In this document: positions 27,282-36,343 of the stretch, piece after piece
How the letters are laid out: the number at the start of each line of letters is the position of its first letter
Position numbering within the stretch: position 1 is the stretch's first letter
Assembly (NCBI GenBank): GCA_963699085.1
Contig: CAVOTH010000001.1
Coordinates: 124,001 to 188,000 of the forward strand
Length of the DNA: 64,000 bases
Direction: 5' to 3'
Origin: Bog-756 sp963699085
Lineage (GTDB): Bacteria > Actinomycetota > Acidimicrobiia > Acidimicrobiales > RAAP-2
Translations under genes and position numbers: made by a program
Notes under the pieces: generated by a model
Seen by the model: only the letters and a program-made list of their open reading frames with translations
Databases searched by the model: none
What the model was told of the DNA's origin: nothing

Positions 27282-28135
27282 CTACGACGACATTGCCGTG
27301 GTCGTGCCGGACGAGGAATTGATGCCGGCCACCTGGTTGGCCGAGGATGGGCTCGCACCGTGACCCTGGAGCCAGGAGGCGAACTGCTGAGTGGTCACGA
27401 TCGCCGCCTCGTTATTCATGAACGAGTGGTACAGGCCACAGAGCTGGCTGCACTGCACGGTGAATTTTCCGAGCTTGTTGGGCGTGGACCGGATCACGGT
27501 GACCACGCCCGGATTGGCGTCCACCTGAACGCCGAGAGCCGCCGGCCAGAAGCCGTGGGTCACGTCGACCGAGGTGACGTTGAACTGGACAGGTCGGTTG
27601 ATCGGGAGTTCCAGGATAGCGCGTCTGGACTCCGGTCCCCGGGTAGCTGTAGGTCCAGACCCACTGCTGCCCGGTCACGTTGACCTGGAGCGTGTTGGGA
27701 TGGGTGGTCTGCTGTGAGCTCCAGACGGTGATCCCCCAGAAGAGCAGCACCACGCACAGGAATGTCGAGATCCCCAGCCACAGGATCGTCACGGGGCCGT
27801 TTCCCCGCTGCGGCGCTCCGTCGGGCGGCGGTACGTCCGGATCAGCGCTCTTGTGTCGCCAGGCGAACAGGCTGTAGAAGGCGACCGCGTAGACGAATGC
27901 GGCCACCGGAGCGGCCAACACGGTGAACACGACAACGGTGGCCCATACGTCCCCGCCCTCGGGCGACAGGAGGGGTCTGCAGGAGGTGGTGCGGCGCGTA
28001 GGCACCGATCAGCACACCGACAACGGTCATTGCCAACCAGATGATGAAGATCTTCCCGCCGGGCCGCGAAAAGAACGGCTTGTCGCTCAGGAAGGTGTTC
28101 GCCTCGATTTCGTCGACCTGTTCCTCAAACGACAT
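27282..28135 (-). CDS. ctaC: Cytochrome c oxidase subunit II, two frameshifts
   Basis: Reconstructed across three frames. Part one from ATG 28135 (MSFEEQVDEIEANTFLSD, first membrane helix). Part two from about 27975 (GGDVWATVVVFTVLAAPVAA, second helix, HKSADPDVPPPDG, QQWVWTYSYPG). Part three from about 27620 (RAILELPINRPVQFNVTSVD) to the complete CuA site CSQLCGLYHSFMN and a serine/threonine-rich end at 27282. Frame changes sit near 27975 and 27620. Every CuA ligand is present, so gene decay is unlikely; sequence error is the better explanation. The ATG overlaps the end of the upstream cupredoxin-like gene by 11 bases. Confidence 0.85.
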
Positions 28136-28913
28136 GGACGAACCCCGACATGAATCCGTATGTATTCATCACACCTCCGAAGCCGGCCACCATTGATCCG
28201 CATGGGAACTCACAGTTCCACGCGTAGGTCCCTTTACTGCCCGACATGAAGCTGAAGACCACCGTGTAGTGCTGACCGGCGTCGTCATTGGACGAGCCGA
28301 CCGGAAGATTTGCGTTGGTGGGGAGCGGGACATTGAGGAAGAAGTTCGGGTCCACTCCCGGAGCGCCCCGCATAGTGAAGGTATGCCCGATGTTGTTGGG
28401 ATCCCATTGGGTGACGGTCTCGGTCTTCCCGCTCGGCGTGGTGACGGTGGCCGTCCCACCGATCGTCCCGATCACGTTCGAGAAGAACGGGTCGTTGAGC
28501 GAGCCGCCCGAGTCGTACTGCCTGATCGTCACCGTCACCAGCGAGTTCGCCGGCACCTGGAACTGATTGGTGAATCCGTAGGTCGGCCAACTCGAGTTTC
28601 CGTTGGGATGGACCTGCTTGCCGTCCACCGAACCAGTGGAGTCGGGATATGTCTGGAAGGCGAGTGCCACATGCGGCACGGTCTTGCCGGCCACCACGGT
28701 CGTCCCGAGTGAGCTGGCCACCTGGATGCCGTTTGGATAGTTCGGCGACGTGTAGGTCTCCGAGATGAAGAACGCGGCGACGCCGCCAATGAGTACGGCC
28801 GCCACGACAAAGGTCAGGACGATGCCCATCGGCCTCGCCTTGTTGGAAACCTCATCCGACCTCGCCGCAGGCGGAGTGCCCCCAGTTCCGTCACTTTCAG
28901 CCACGGCCTTCAC
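28125..28913 (-). CDS. Membrane-anchored cupredoxin-like protein, first gene of the oxidase operon
   Basis: 262 residues: cytosolic start, one membrane helix (about 28-50, GIVLTFVVAAVLIGGVAAFF), then a beta-sandwich region with SLVTVTIRQYDSGG and HTFTMRG. Near the C-terminus it carries CEFPCGSMVAG followed by GFMSGFVHVV, which lines up with the CuA segment CxxxCGxxHxxM...VxVV of subunit II. The His that should follow the second Cys is absent and a Gly-rich insertion replaces it. It may be a type 1 or binuclear electron carrier, a copper donor, or an extra subunit. It overlaps ctaC by 11 bases, so it is co-translated. Confidence 0.65.
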   Translation of the reverse strand: MKAVAESDGTGGTPPAARSDEVSNKARPMGIVLTFVVAAVLIGGVAAFFISETYTSPNYPNGIQVASSLGTTVVAGKTVPHVALAFQTYPDSTGSVDGKQVHPNGNSSWPTYGFTNQFQVPANSLVTVTIRQYDSGGSLNDPFFSNVIGTIGGTATVTTPSGKTETVTQWDPNNIGHTFTMRGAPGVDPNFFLNVPLPTNANLPVGSSNDDAGQHYTVVFSFMSGSKGTYAWNCEFPCGSMVAGFGGVMNTYGFMSGFVHVV

Positions 28914-29046
28914 CCTCCCTCACGAGCCAACCCATCGGGCCGGGCCCCTCGACGGCACGAAATACGATGCACCGAGCCGTCTGAGCAGCATTCATAGCAA
29001 AAAGAGCGGCACATTTCATCGAATACTCAGAATTCGTCCGGAATGC

Positions 29047-29058
29047 GGCAATTTTGCC
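29047..29058. promoter_or_regulatory. Perfect palindrome GGCAAnnTTGCC in the oxidase promoter region
   Basis: GGCAATTTTGCC has 5-base arms around TT, about 135 bases upstream of the cupredoxin-like gene start (28913) and 70 bases upstream of divergent GTG 29126. Possible regulator site for the cytochrome oxidase operon; the rest of this 210-bp gap is A/T-richer than its surroundings, as expected of a promoter. Confidence 0.35.
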
Positions 29059-29125
29059 ACCCTGCGGATGCATGACGTCACCGGGTCCGTCCCCTCTCAG
29101 TGGGCCACCTCGGTAGGGTGGTCGG

Positions 29126-29554
29126 GTGGCCCGACGACACGATGACCACAGCACCGGAGACCGGTTCCCCGATGATCCGCCGGGCCGCCTGCGGGGGGCC
29201 GACGCCTTCCGGCTCCACCTCACGTTGGTCCTCGGCCTCGCCCTGTGCATCTCCGCCTTCATCTTCGAGGTAATGCGGGCGCTCGGCGGGAACACACTGA
29301 GCTGGGCCTACGTTTTCGAGTGGCCGATCTTCGCGGCCTTCGCTACCTACATGTGGTGGAATCTGCTCCACGGCAACGACGGGTCGAGCCGCAGGCGGAA
29401 GGGGGCGACACCGTCCACCGACCAGGTTGCCGAGCGGCCGGGGAGTCCGGCGGTGGAGGTCGATCCCGATCTGGCCGCCTGGGAGGCCTACCTCCGCGAA
29501 ATGGAGGCAGACGAGGCCCGTCGGTCGGAGGCCGAGGAGCGCCGAGGCCACTGA
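29126..29554 (+). CDS. Conserved actinobacterial two-helix membrane protein
   Basis: 142 residues from GTG 29126. Residues 30-75 hold two helices (LTLVLGLALCISAFIFEVM and WAYVFEWPIFAAFATYMWW) separated by RALGGNTLSW, a pattern I associate with small actinobacterial membrane proteins next to respiratory genes. A long charged tail follows (AWEAYLREMEADEARRSEAE), helical and cytosolic. Function unknown. It is divergent from the cytochrome oxidase operon, whose assembly it might aid; this is only inferred from location. Confidence 0.7.
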   Translation: MARRHDDHSTGDRFPDDPPGRLRGADAFRLHLTLVLGLALCISAFIFEVMRALGGNTLSWAYVFEWPIFAAFATYMWWNLLHGNDGSSRRRKGATPSTDQVAERPGSPAVEVDPDLAAWEAYLREMEADEARRSEAEERRGH

Positions 29555-29623
29555 CCGCCCGTCGGACGGCCCGGCGAGATGCGACCGGCGGTCATCGGTC
29601 TCGAGCCTGCCGGTTCCGGATGG

Positions 29624-30481
29624 CTAGGCCCGCCCGAGTGCCTGTTCGAGGGACGCGGACACCCCGCCTTCGACGTTGAAGAGCCGGTAGGCCACCAAGG
29701 CCAGCGCCGGTGCGGCCCAGAAGTCTCCACATACCCACAGGATCCCGGCCGCCCACCGTTGATCGCGCAGTGCCGCCACCGGGCCGTCCATGAGCACGTT
29801 CATCGAATACCAGGGCGTCTTCGTAAAGATGGCCATGGACATGGCCAGCACCAGCATCTCGAACGCGGTGATGGCGATGGCGGCCACCTGCATCCTCGGC
29901 GAACCCCGTGGGGGTCCCGGGTGGGAGGGCAGGATGATCCGCCAGAAGAGGTAGCCGGTAACCAGGAACATGGGTGCCATCAGCCAGTTCATCGACCAGT
30001 CGTGCCACGAGCCCCAGTCGTAGATGCGGGGCAGGTGCCAGAAGACCATCGTCGCGTTGAACAGCACGATGGCGGTCACCGGCTGGGTCAGCACCTTGAC
30101 CGGGCCACGGAGCCATGCCCCGGACCTGGACAAGTTGTACGCGCGCAACCACCGGCGGCGGTGTTCGACGGGAATGGCGAACAACAGCGGTACCCAGGGA
30201 GCTCCGAGGATGAGCAGGGGCGGGAGGTAGAACATCTCGAACACGTGGGAGACCATGTGGATGCTGAGCCACTGCATCGACCAGCGCTGCAGTGGCCCCG
30301 ACGCCACCAGAGCGACCAGGGTGAGGCCGGCGTAGAAGGCGAGGGAACGGTGCCAACGGGATCGGCGGTGAGCCCGTGACTGGCGCACGGCGAGCCGCCG
30401 TCGACCGACTTCGTGGGCGATACCGACCAGCACGGCCAGCACGGCGACGGGGGTGAGTTGCCAATATGGGGGAAGCGCCAT
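29624..30481 (-). CDS. CtaG-family cytochrome c oxidase assembly protein
   Basis: 285 residues from ATG 30481, preceded by GAAGGACGG. Seven predicted membrane helices with conserved histidines at HMVSHVFEM, FWHLPRIYDWGSWH and in MNWLMAPMFLVTGYLFW, matching the caa3-type CtaG family (not the Cox11 type) needed for copper delivery to the oxidase. It directly follows an SCO-like gene and a lipoprotein gene on the same strand, 60 bases away, making a copper-assembly operon. The frame is open upstream to 30838 but that part is antisense-like and Arg-rich. Confidence 0.85.
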   Translation of the reverse strand: MALPPYWQLTPVAVLAVLVGIAHEVGRRRLAVRQSRAHRRSRWHRSLAFYAGLTLVALVASGPLQRWSMQWLSIHMVSHVFEMFYLPPLLILGAPWVPLLFAIPVEHRRRWLRAYNLSRSGAWLRGPVKVLTQPVTAIVLFNATMVFWHLPRIYDWGSWHDWSMNWLMAPMFLVTGYLFWRIILPSHPGPPRGSPRMQVAAIAITAFEMLVLAMSMAIFTKTPWYSMNVLMDGPVAALRDQRWAAGILWVCGDFWAAPALALVAYRLFNVEGGVSASLEQALGRA

Positions 30482-30540
30482 CGATCCGTCCTTCCGCGAC
30501 GTCCCGATGCTACAGGCGGTATCGGGCGACGGAACCCGGG

Positions 30541-31731
30541 TCAGCTCGAGGACCCGTACTGGATCGGGATCGTCATGTGGGCGGCCCGGTTCCACACCGT
30601 GGCACCGGCCGTTGTGGTCCAGATGGTCAGCTGCGAACCCGACGGGACGAATGCATCGGTTTCGGTCCCGACCGCGGCCACCGCGGTGGTTCCGGAGGGA
30701 GGTGCCGGAGTTTCCACCCAGGGCTGCCCGGGGCCGGCCACCGACTCGATCCGCAGGCCGGCCCCCGAGTCGGCCTCTAGCAGCACGGTGAGGCCGCCGC
30801 CGGCTCCCCCACCCATGGCGGTGGCACGGATCGACCATCCGGTCGGAACCGATAGTGGATCTGACCCGTGTGCGTCGACGACCGGCGAGGTCGGATCATC
30901 GACCCACTCGCCCATGACCCTCGTGTGGCCTGCCGGCCCTTGCTCCACCATGGCGCTGACGCCCTGGCTCCACGTATGGAGGCGGAGCACCGTGGTGGTC
31001 GACCGACCCGAAACCGCGTACTCCCCCACGATCGAGTTCCAGGCACCGGAGCTCGCTCCCGGCATGAACAGGCCTACCACGGTGGAGTTTGCGCAACGGG
31101 TGCCGATCACCGGGGAACCGGAGATGGTCACGGCGACCGCTGTCACCGCCGTCACAGTGCACCGCGAGGTCGGGCCGGCGAGTGCGGCCACGGAGGTGAG
31201 CGTGTGCCACGAGGCCAGTTCGGAGTCGGAGGTCACGACCCTGCCACTCGCTCCCGCGAGTACCGCCACCACCTGGCCGGAGACGCCGGTGGCCACGGAG
31301 TCCGGATCAGGAGCGAGCGCCCCGGGGACGTTGCCCGGGGTCCATGTGGCTCCGCCGTCCACTGACTGGGCGAGCACGGAGAAGGTCAGGTCGGCCGATG
31401 GGAGGATGCCGACGGTCAGCGGGCCGGAATCGGACGCCCCCACGACGAGGCCGCCGTTGTCGGCCACCCCCGGGGGTGTCCTGAGTGACCAGGTCGATCC
31501 GTCTGTGGGGCGTTGGAACAACTCGTAGAACGTGTTGGCGGGATCGTCGAGATGGCCCATGGGGACCACCGACGTCGTTCCGGAGGCGGTGGAGGTTGCG
31601 GCCGGAGCTGGGGGGCCGGGCTGGGTCTGATCAGTGGCTGCGGTGTTGGCACTGACCGACGACGAACCGCACGCAGCGACCAAACCCGCGAGTGATGCCA
31701 CCGCGCCCAACAGAGCAAGCTTGCGGCTCAT
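30541..31731 (-). CDS. Secreted lipoprotein of unknown function
   Basis: 396 residues. Lipoprotein signal MSRKLALLGAVASLAGLVAAC with the lipobox LVAAC, then a low-complexity Ser/Thr/Pro stretch, then a beta-rich domain with BNR/Asp-box-like pieces (SVDGGATWTPG, PTDGSTWSLRTPP). This suggests a beta-propeller of the sialidase-like fold. ATG 31731 overlaps the stop of the SCO gene (ATGA). A frameshift upstream makes it look fused to the SCO protein as one long reading frame; the signal peptide and lipobox show it is separate. Confidence 0.75.
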   Translation of the reverse strand: MSRKLALLGAVASLAGLVAACGSSSVSANTAATDQTQPGPPAPAATSTASGTTSVVPMGHLDDPANTFYELFQRPTDGSTWSLRTPPGVADNGGLVVGASDSGPLTVGILPSADLTFSVLAQSVDGGATWTPGNVPGALAPDPDSVATGVSGQVVAVLAGASGRVVTSDSELASWHTLTSVAALAGPTSRCTVTAVTAVAVTISGSPVIGTRCANSTVVGLFMPGASSGAWNSIVGEYAVSGRSTTTVLRLHTWSQGVSAMVEQGPAGHTRVMGEWVDDPTSPVVDAHGSDPLSVPTGWSIRATAMGGGAGGGLTVLLEADSGAGLRIESVAGPGQPWVETPAPPSGTTAVAAVGTETDAFVPSGSQLTIWTTTAGATVWNRAAHMTIPIQYGSSS

Positions 31732-33768
31732 CGATGTTGGACCTGGAGCACCTGGGAGGCCAACAGTCCGCTGAACGACGATTCGGACGAGGAGTCGGCC
31801 GCACCTGGGTCGGCACTGAGGATGCGGCGGAGGATTCCGTGGCTGTCGATGACGTAGACGATGTCCGGGTGGACCACCATCCCGCCCGCCGGGGCCGTCT
31901 GGACGATGGCCCCGTAGGAATTCCACACCCCTTCGAGTTGCGGGCAGCGAGCCTGTCAGGAAGCTCCAGTTCGGAAGCGAGTCCATTCCCTCTTGCCGGG
32001 TGAAGGCGGACACCGTGGCCACCGAGTAGTAGACGGGATTGGCGGCGACGGCGACGAACCGAACGTTGGCCGCATCAGTTCCGAGTAGCGACGCGGTCAC
32101 CCGAAGCTCCTGCGCGATGATCGGGCAGTCAGTGGTGCACACCGGGTCGAGGAAGGTCAATACCACGGTCGAGCCCCGCATCCCGGCTAATGACACCGGC
32201 TCACCGGTCTGGTCGACAAGCCCGAAGGGTGGGGCCGGTCCCGCCGTCACGTTGGGTGCACCGTTCACCGCCTCGGCGATCTGCGGGTCGGCCGACGGGG
32301 CGGTGGCCGCCACCGCCATCGGAGCAACGCCCACCAAGAGGATTCCCAGTGCCCCGATACTGGCGGCGATCCGGCCGGTATGGGCGCTGCCCATCTTCTC
32401 CCACCATGAGACCTTTGCCGGAGCGCCCGAGGCCACCGCCCTGGCAGGCACGGTTCGGGCAGCCATAGCCCCGGTGGCCTCGCTGGCTGCGGTGGCAACC
32501 GGGACCGGCATCGACACGTCGTCAGATGATCCCTGCCCTTCGAGGAGCGAACCGTGTCCAGCGTCCACCTTCACCGGCTCGCCTGATTCCGCCTGGCCTG
32601 AAGCCGCGACCGACTCGGGATGGGCAGCCGCCGGTGCAGGTCGGGTGAGAGCCAGATACCCCCCGGTCGCCACGAACAGGATCGGCAACATCGAGTTGGG
32701 ATCGGTCCCCAGGCCGCCCCAGAAACCGAAGTCCTCGATGAACACCCAGTCGGCGATGCACAGCACGGCCAGCACCACCATGGCGGGGAACAGAAGTGGT
32801 CGGAATCGCGCATTGCCGGTGTTCCGGTCGCCGAGAGCCACGGCGAACAGCACTCCTCCGACGGCCAGCATGGCGATGACGGCGAACAGGTTCACCCCCC
32901 AACCGTGCGAATGGTCGAACGAAGCGAAGGACGAGACGAAGGAGGATAAGGGGTGAGGCTGCGGAGTCTGAGCCATCTCCGTGACCATGGCGGTGAGCGT
33001 GCCCGGCTGCCGCCCGATCGAGCCCTGCCAGAATCCTCGGCCCGGCCACGCCTGAAGCACGCCGAACCCCATCAGCAGCAAGCCGGTCGAGCCCACGATG
33101 AGCCTACCCATCCGTCGACCCGACCAGGCACGGTCGGGCAACGCCACCAGCAGTCCGGCCACCACGTAGAACAGAACTGCTCCCGGCGCCCCGAACAGGA
33201 AGGTGAGGCCGGGGGCGAGTATCGCTCCGAAGGCGTTGCCGAACGACCATACGACGAGTCCCCAGCCCATGCTGGCCAGACCGGCCCCCCGCCTCCACCA
33301 ACCCGGTGGAGCCACCAGGAGCCAGACCCCGATCCCGATCTGGATCCAGACGGTCGAGGCGGCCGCACTCGCCGGATGGCTGGTCCAGATGCCCAATCCC
33401 CAATTGACCATGTGTTGCACCCATGCAGGGGACCCAGCCTCCGCTGGTTGGATCACCCCGGTTGGCAAGCCGACGGGCATGCCCGACTGGAGCTGCAGGA
33501 GACCGTCGAAGACCCACAGAAGTCCGAAGGTGATGCGGATGAACCGTCGCCCGGCCGGCTCGGGCGTCTCAGAGGCTGCCGGAGCGTCGAACGGCTTGCC
33601 GCGGACGACAGCCCGTCGGTACTGCATGGTGCGGAGCTGGTTCCAGACGAAGAACAACACCACCAACAGCAGCAGGGCGAACGCCCCTTGGACCGCCAGC
33701 GCATGGTGGAACTCGGCGACGATCGATGCGTTTCCCGGCCCCGGAGGGCTGCCACCCATCCCGGTCAT
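31728..33768 (-). CDS. Integral membrane domain fused to an SCO/thioredoxin-like copper chaperone, frameshifted
   Basis: Membrane part: residues 1-380, about eight helices (GAFALLLLVVLFFVW, GLLWVFDGLLQLQSGMPVGL, VLFYVVAGLLVALP, LFAVIAMLAVGGVLF, LFPAMVVLAVLCIADWVF). A linker and one more helix (IGALGILLVGVAPMAVAA) lead to a redoxin domain, residues about 520-680: FGLVDQTGEPVSL, and the CxxxC copper/redox motif VCTTDCP, as in SCO1/SenC. After NWSFLTGSLP the frame changes near 31942; VWNSYGAIVQTA and VIDSHGILRRI then complete the fold, stopping at 31728. The stop overlaps the lipoprotein ATG. Likely delivers copper to CuA of subunit II or reduces its cysteines. Confidence 0.8.
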
Positions 33769-33856
33769 CTATGGACGCACCGTGGTGGTCATCGGCGCCA
33801 CCCTATCTGGCATCGAACCGGGTCCAGCAGTCGCCCCACCAGGGTTCCCGCCAGAT

Positions 33857-34726
33857 CTACTCCCCGAAGAGGAGTCCGTAGTTGGCGCCCCGCCGGAGGT
33901 GGTGGCCGCCGTCGACGGCCAAGGCCTCCCCGGTGATCCAACCCGACTCGGGGCCGGCCAGGAAGCGGACGGCGGCAGCGATGTCCTCAACGCTTCCCAG
34001 CCGGCTGATCGGCATTTCCGCCAGGTAGTCGTCGAGCAAGGAACCTCCCGCCGTGATCGGTGCCATCAGTTCGTCGTCGACGATCCCGGGCTGGACGGTG
34101 TTCACCCGGATACCGTTGCGGCCCAACTCCTCCGCCGCGTACTTGCAGAGCATGTCGATGCCGGCCTTGGCCGATCCGTAGGCCCACAGGTAGCGGTGCG
34201 GGAAGTGCCCCGCACCCGAGGACATGCCGATGAATGATCCCCCGAAAGTAGCGCTGCCATCCACGCCTTCGCCCACGCCCGCCGCCATGTGTGGGGCGCC
34301 GTGCTTGAGGCAGAGAAACGTCCCCACCAGGTTCAGGTCGATGGTGGACCGAACGGCGTCGACGTCGGCATCGACCATCGGACCCATGTGAAAGGACCCG
34401 CCGGCGTTGGCGAACAGAATGTCGAGGTGGCTCCGGGGTGACGCCGCCAGGTCGACGGCGGCGGCAACCTGGTCCTCGATCGTCACGTCGGCCACCACAT
34501 AGCGGGCGGTGCCGACCGGACCGCCCACCGCTGCCGACGCAGCCGATACACCGTCCAGCATCGCGACCGCAGCAACCAGCTTCTCCTCGGTGCGTCCGCA
34601 GATCGTCACGTGGGCGCCGTCGCGGACCAGCTGGGACGCGGTGCCCAGCCCGATGCCGCTCCCCCCGCCGGTCACAAGGGCGGTGTAGCCGGCAATTCCG
34701 GCGTGCGGTGCGGTGGCCTCAGTCAC
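33857..34726 (-). CDS. Short-chain dehydrogenase/reductase
   Basis: 289 residues from GTG 34726 (GGGGAG 7 bases upstream; a further in-frame ATG at 34777 is less well placed). Classical SDR: TGGGSGIG cofactor loop, NAG in LFANAGGS, catalytic Ser in GMSSGAG, YGSAK catalytic pair, and the PGIVDDE and GEALAVDGG end motifs. NAD(P)-dependent oxidoreductase; substrate unknown. Transcribed toward the SCO gene, with no obvious operon partner. Confidence 0.88.
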   Translation of the reverse strand: MTEATAPHAGIAGYTALVTGGGSGIGLGTASQLVRDGAHVTICGRTEEKLVAAVAMLDGVSAASAAVGGPVGTARYVVADVTIEDQVAAAVDLAASPRSHLDILFANAGGSFHMGPMVDADVDAVRSTIDLNLVGTFLCLKHGAPHMAAGVGEGVDGSATFGGSFIGMSSGAGHFPHRYLWAYGSAKAGIDMLCKYAAEELGRNGIRVNTVQPGIVDDELMAPITAGGSLLDDYLAEMPISRLGSVEDIAAAVRFLAGPESGWITGEALAVDGGHHLRRGANYGLLFGE

Positions 34727-34897
34727 TGATCGTCTCCCCTGGGCGTTCGGTACATCGGGAACTGCGTTCGAATACAAGGACGAGGACGGTGGCCGGACTG
34801 GCTACCGTTCAGAGTCCGGGAGCAGCATGCTACGACAGCCGGACCCGGCAATCCGAGTGGTGCCGGAACCAGCACCGATCGCATGACAAGAGGGAGA

Positions 34898-35384
34898 CGC
34901 CCGGCGACGGGCGGATCGGACAGCTGGCACGCTCGGGCCGGATCTCTCTCGGCTACTACAAGGACGAGGCCAAGACGGCGGCGACATTCCCGACCGACCC
35001 GAACGGTGTCCGGTGGTCGGTACCTGGAGATCTGGCCTCGATCGAGACCGACGGGGTCATCACCGTCCACGGGCGCGGGTCGGCTTCGATCAACTCGTGT
35101 GGGGAGAAGATCTTTCCGGAAGAGGTGGAAGCCGCCATCAAGGCGTGCCCGAGCGTGTTCGACGGCATCGTCGTCGGTGTGCCCGACCAGCGGTTCGGCG
35201 AACGGGTGGCAGCTGTCGTGCGGATGCGGGAAGCCAGTCCGCTCTCACTCTCGAGTCGCTGGAGCACCACTGCCGGAACCAGATCGCCGGGTACAAGGTG
35301 CCGCGGCAGATTCTTCTGGTCGACGAGATTCCGCTGACGGCGGCGGGCAAGCCCGACGCCAAGGCGGCCAACCTCCTCTTCTGA
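34898..35384 (+). pseudogene. Truncated, frameshifted acyl-CoA synthetase remnant
   Basis: Only the C-terminal part of an AMP-binding (FadD-like) ligase remains: GRIGQLARSGRISLGYYKDE, VPGDLASIETDGVITVHGRG, SGEK-equivalent SCGEKIFPEEVEAA and VPDQRFGERVAAV, then a frame change near 35240 and the A10 region PLTAAGKPDAKAAN, ending at 35384. About 380 N-terminal residues including the P-loop are missing. The catalytic lysine of A10 (GKPDAK) is still present, so decay looks recent or partly a sequence artefact. Confidence 0.75.
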
Positions 35385-35452
35385 GAGTCGCCGCACCGAC
35401 TGGTCTGCGCCACCCGGGTGCGCCTCATATCGATCGACCTGACAGCGACCGG

Positions 35453-36343
35453 TCAAGCCGGGACGGCCACCTCCGACGGCGCGCATCGGGCCGCGGTGGT
35501 GAGCGCCACGGTGGCCACCACACGTTCGGCCGTGGCCATCAGCAGCTCCTCGTCCACCGTGACCGTCCTACGTACCCCGGCATCGGGCCACATCCCGGTC
35601 ACTCGGACAGGTTCCGGTCGTCCGGACTGGGACAGGACCGCCACCAATGCGAGGTAGCCCAGCTCCTCACGCCATCCACCCCCCGGACTCCCGCTGGACA
35701 ACGAGACCAGGGTGGTCATCCCGTCCGAAAGCTGCGACCTGACGGGTCCGCCACCGTCGCCGCCGCCGCCGATCCGCGCCTCGGTGCGGCCCTTCAGGCG
35801 GACCGTCCCGGGAACCGGACATGTCCACAGATCGTCGGCGCCGCCCACGACGGAGCGCGCTCCGACTTCGGACCAGTCGAACCCTGTCCACAAGGGCGTC
35901 GCCCAGGTAACCGCCTCGGCCAGGACCGCCGCCCGTCCACCCGCTCCGAGACCGGCGAACCACGGCTCCCAGTGGAATGTCCGCCGGCCGCTCCGGCGCC
36001 ATTCGTCGATCGCATATCCGGCCAGTGGGCCCACGGCGACGGCCGGTCCGCGGAATCGGCCGTCGACGCATGCCCGCACCGCAGCCAGACCGAGAGACCG
36101 GCGGGTGAATGCCGGCTTCCAAACGAAGTCCGGCTCGGGAAGACCCACCGTCTCGGGGCAAGAATACGCTCGCCGGACTGCTGCCAGCGTGACCTCGATC
36201 CGGTCGGTGGGAGCCAGGTCGGTCGTGGCCCGTCCCACGCCGTCGACCAGCCGTCCGATTACCCGTTCCCGGGTGACGGTGTCGACGGGACCGGGCTGCA
36301 GACCGGGCGCCGCCGGTGCCGAGTCATTCACTGAGGAACTCAT
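35453..36343 (-). CDS. Uncharacterised protein, possible degenerate RecB/Cas4-like nuclease (partner B)
   Basis: 296 residues with no family I can name with confidence. The order SCP (residue 62), VRLKGRTEARIG (about 185), TTLVSLSSGSPGGGWREELG then ALVAVLSQSGRPEPVRVTGM, and EELLMATAERVV parallels the RecB-type PD-(D/E)XK core: an upstream Cys, an acidic motif II, a strand that should carry ExK, and a following Q/Y helix. The catalytic ExK is replaced by SLSSG. Its ATG overlaps the stop of the gene upstream (ATGA), which shows a similar pattern, so the two were probably duplicated and work together. Confidence 0.45.
   Translation of the reverse strand: MSSSVNDSAPAAPGLQPGPVDTVTRERVIGRLVDGVGRATTDLAPTDRIEVTLAAVRRAYSCPETVGLPEPDFVWKPAFTRRSLGLAAVRACVDGRFRGPAVAVGPLAGYAIDEWRRSGRRTFHWEPWFAGLGAGGRAAVLAEAVTWATPLWTGFDWSEVGARSVVGGADDLWTCPVPGTVRLKGRTEARIGGGGDGGGPVRSQLSDGMTTLVSLSSGSPGGGWREELGYLALVAVLSQSGRPEPVRVTGMWPDAGVRRTVTVDEELLMATAERVVATVALTTAARCAPSEVAVPA

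Noticed and set aside
26019..27683. 554-codon plus-strand open frame, rich in His, Asp and Glu
   Set aside because: It is the antisense shadow of ctaD (and ctaC); no fold, no start signal, and composition typical of a reversed GC-rich frame.
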